Shown here in pieces: positions 5,572 to 7,055 of a DNA stretch of 7,055 nt. The translations under genes and the position numbers were made by a program. The DNA comes from JBDKGV01 sp039798005. Its GTDB lineage: Bacteria > Fibrobacterota > Fibrobacteria > UBA5070. Position 1 is the stretch's first letter; each line of letters starts with the position of its first letter. The notes under the pieces are model-generated. The model ran no database searches and had not been told where the DNA came from. It worked only from the letters and a program-made list of their open reading frames with translations. The stretch lies in NCBI GenBank assembly GCA_039798005.1, contig JBDKGV010000189.1, positions 1 to 7,055 of the forward strand. Direction: 5' to 3'.

Positions 5572-6858
5572 TCAGTGAAGACGAATGGATTGGTCGCGAC
5601 GGGGGCCGACGCTTACCAGAGTGATGGGGACGCCGACCAGTTCGGACAGGCGCTCAAGGTAGGAACGGGCAGGAGGAGCGATCTCTTCCCACGAACGGGC
5701 GTTCTTGGTGGAGGTCTTCCAGCCGGGCAGGGTCTCGAAAATGGGCTCGACGCGATCGAGATCCACGATCTGGGTGGGGAGGTCCTCGATGACGGCACCA
5801 TCGAGCTTGTACCCGATGCAGACCTTGAGTTCTTCGAGGTCGTCCAGCACGTCCATCTTGGTGATGGCAAGGCCGGTGATGCCGTTCACACGGACGGCCT
5901 TGCGCACGACCATGGCGTCGAACCAGCCGCAACGGCGAGGACGGCCCGTGGTGGCGCCGAATTCCCCGCCCACCTGACGAATCTTGTCGCCCATGGCATC
6001 GTTGAGCTCGGTCGGGAACGGACCATTGCCCACGCGGGTCGTGTAGGCCTTGACCACACCGACGACTTCCTTGATGACGGTGGGCCCGACGCCCGAGCCG
6101 CAGCAGGCGCTGCCGGCCACGGTGTTGGAGCTGGTCACATAAGGATATGTGCCGTGATCGACATCAAGAATTGTGCCTTGGGCGCCTTCGAACAAAAGGC
6201 CCTTGCCTTCGGCGCCGGCCTTCTCCAAAAGAAGGGGGACATTGGTCAGGAACTCGCGCAGGCGCTTGCCCAAGGCGAAGTATTCGGCAGCGATCTTGGC
6301 ACCGTCCAGCGGCTCGATGCCGTAGATCTTCTCCAAGATCAGGTTCTTTTCCTGGAGGATGCGATCGACGGAAGCGCGCAGCGAAGCCTCATCCAGCAGG
6401 TCGCAAGCGCGGATGCCGGAGCGTGCCACCTTGTCGATGTAGGCGGGGCCGATGCCGCGTCCGGTGGTGCCGATGGCCTGGGAGCCGGCCTTGGCTTCCT
6501 TGGCCTTGTCCAGCACGACGTGCCAGGGCATCACGATCTGGGTGTTCTCGGCGATCCAGAGGCGTCCGCGCACGGTGAATCCGCGGCCCTCGACCTCCTC
6601 GATCTCCTTCAGGAGCTGGACCGGATCGAGTACCACGCCGTTGCCGACGATGCAGGTCTTGCCCGGGCGCATGATGGCCGACGGGATGAGATGGAACACG
6701 AACTCCTGGTCGCCCACCACGACGGTGTGACCAGCGTTCGCGCCACCCTGGAAACGGATGACGACATCGGCGTCCTCGGCCAGCACATCGATGACCTTGG
6801 CCTTGCCCTCATCTCCCCACTGGGATCCGACGACGACGGTGTTGCGAAACTCAGGCAT
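5572..6858 (-). CDS. purA: Adenylosuccinate synthetase, PurA
   Basis: This 428-residue enzyme joins aspartate to IMP using GTP, the first committed step from IMP to AMP. The length is normal for the family. The N-terminal loop GSQWGDEGKAK (11-21) contains the catalytic Asp D16, and QGGANAGHT contains H44 (equivalent to E. coli D13 and H41). Further motifs are IGTTGRGIGPAY (129-140), EGAQGTILDVDHGTYPYVTSSNT (224-246), VGNGPFPTEL (276-285), GEFGATTGRPRRCGWFD (298-314) and the guanine-binding TKMD (333-336). Two deviations are visible. The usual GDEGKGK has Ala at position 20, and the C-terminal motif usually read as GPDR is GPRR (418-421). The ATG at 6858 has a GGAG six bases upstream and matches the usual N-terminus. 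It is the first gene of the probable purA-fabI-DUF4010 operon. Confidence 0.98.
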   Translation of the reverse strand: MPEFRNTVVVGSQWGDEGKAKVIDVLAEDADVVIRFQGGANAGHTVVVGDQEFVFHLIPSAIMRPGKTCIVGNGVVLDPVQLLKEIEEVEGRGFTVRGRLWIAENTQIVMPWHVVLDKAKEAKAGSQAIGTTGRGIGPAYIDKVARSGIRACDLLDEASLRASVDRILQEKNLILEKIYGIEPLDGAKIAAEYFALGKRLREFLTNVPLLLEKAGAEGKGLLFEGAQGTILDVDHGTYPYVTSSNTVAGSACCGSGVGPTVIKEVVGVVKAYTTRVGNGPFPTELNDAMGDKIRQVGGEFGATTGRPRRCGWFDAMVVRKAVRVNGITGLAITKMDVLDDLEELKVCIGYKLDGAVIEDLPTQIVDLDRVEPIFETLPGWKTSTKNARSWEEIAPPARSYLERLSELVGVPITLVSVGPRRDQSIRLH

Positions 6859-6931
6859 TGCATACTCCGGAAGCGAACAGACTCGTGTGCCTCACTGACG
6901 GCATTTGGGCCTTGTGGAGGCGAAGGGGGCA

Positions 6932-6940
6932 AATATAGCA
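6932..6940 (-). promoter_or_regulatory. Candidate extended -10 promoter of the purA operon
   Basis: The minus strand reads TGC followed by TATATT, an extended -10 with five of six consensus positions. No good -35 hexamer lies at normal spacing, as is common for extended -10 promoters. Transcription would begin near 6925, giving a leader of roughly 67 bases before purA. This is the only AT-rich stretch in the purA upstream region. No purine riboswitch fold or PurR operator could be recognised. Confidence 0.4.
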
Positions 6941-6958
6941 TCAACCTCCCGACTCTTC

Positions 6959-7054
6959 TCAGGTCTTCGTGCAGGTCGGTCGAATGTCGGCGTCCCATCC
7001 GGAATCCTCCAACCCGCGGAGCAATTCCATTCGATAGATATTCAACTCGTGAAT
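6959..7054 (-). CDS. Possible C-terminal fragment of an upstream gene (partial)
   Basis: On the minus strand a frame open from the window edge ends with TGA at 6961-6959. Its 31 residues contain LNIYRMELLRGLEDSGWDAD, which looks protein-like (amphipathic, mixed charge), unlike the overlapping frames. If real, the gene ends about 100 bases before purA and is truncated by the window edge. It is too short to name. The candidate purA promoter lies just after its stop codon, so it would not need to be in the same operon. Confidence 0.35.
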   Translation of the reverse strand: MHELNIYRMELLRGLEDSGWDADIRPTCTKT

Positions 7055-7055
7055 T

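Noticed and set aside
4800..5624. Long plus-strand open frame (274 codons) opposite fabI
   Set aside because: It is antisense to a well-supported FabI and shows the low-complexity Gly/His/Val-rich make-up of a shadow frame.
6880..6925. Possible nested hairpins (gcctc/gaggc, ggc/gcc) in the purA leader
   Set aside because: Stems of three to five pairs with long loops; no riboswitch core recognised.
1..7055. CRISPR arrays, tRNA or rRNA genes, toxin-antitoxin or phage genes
   Set aside because: No regularly spaced repeats, cloverleaf-like segments or such gene families were seen on either strand.

Overview
The window suggests a GC-rich Gram-negative-type bacterium. Most reading frames use G/C-rich codons. 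The recognisable genes are a thiol peroxidase, a lipobox-bearing putative metallopeptidase, a membrane protein of the MgtC/DUF4010 type, a FabI enoyl-ACP reductase and an adenylosuccinate synthetase. I cannot name the organism from the sequence. PurA carries a GDEGKAK variant of its P-loop-like motif, which I recall from some spirochaete-like lineages, but that is weak evidence.

Layout. Bases 1-1393 are a complete-looking ISL3-family insertion sequence. It has 28-bp imperfect terminal inverted repeats (23/28 matches) and one DDE transposase gene (178-1344). The window begins exactly at its left end, so the left target-site copy is not visible. Next come an intrinsic terminator (1434-1466) and the tpx gene (1505-2005), both on the minus strand. 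A 163-base divergent intergenic region (2006-2168) separates tpx from a plus-strand gene (2169-3506). That gene encodes a putative lipoprotein of the zinc-metallopeptidase (gluzincin-like) type. It meets a minus-strand gene tail to tail, with one base between the stop codons.

From right to left, the minus strand holds purA (6858-5572), fabI (5555-4752) and an MgtC/DUF4010 membrane protein gene (4749-3508). The gaps are 16 and 2 bases, so this is very probably one operon. An extended -10 element upstream of purA is a candidate promoter. The last ~95 bases may hold the C-terminal end of another minus-strand gene.

How they work together. PurA (purine synthesis) and FabI (fatty acid elongation) are growth-linked housekeeping enzymes. 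The membrane protein probably rides on the same transcript through translational coupling. Tpx is a stand-alone peroxide defence gene with its own promoter and terminator. I see no defence system, CRISPR array, tRNA or rRNA. The least characterised items are the lipoprotein peptidase and the purA-fabI-DUF4010 linkage.
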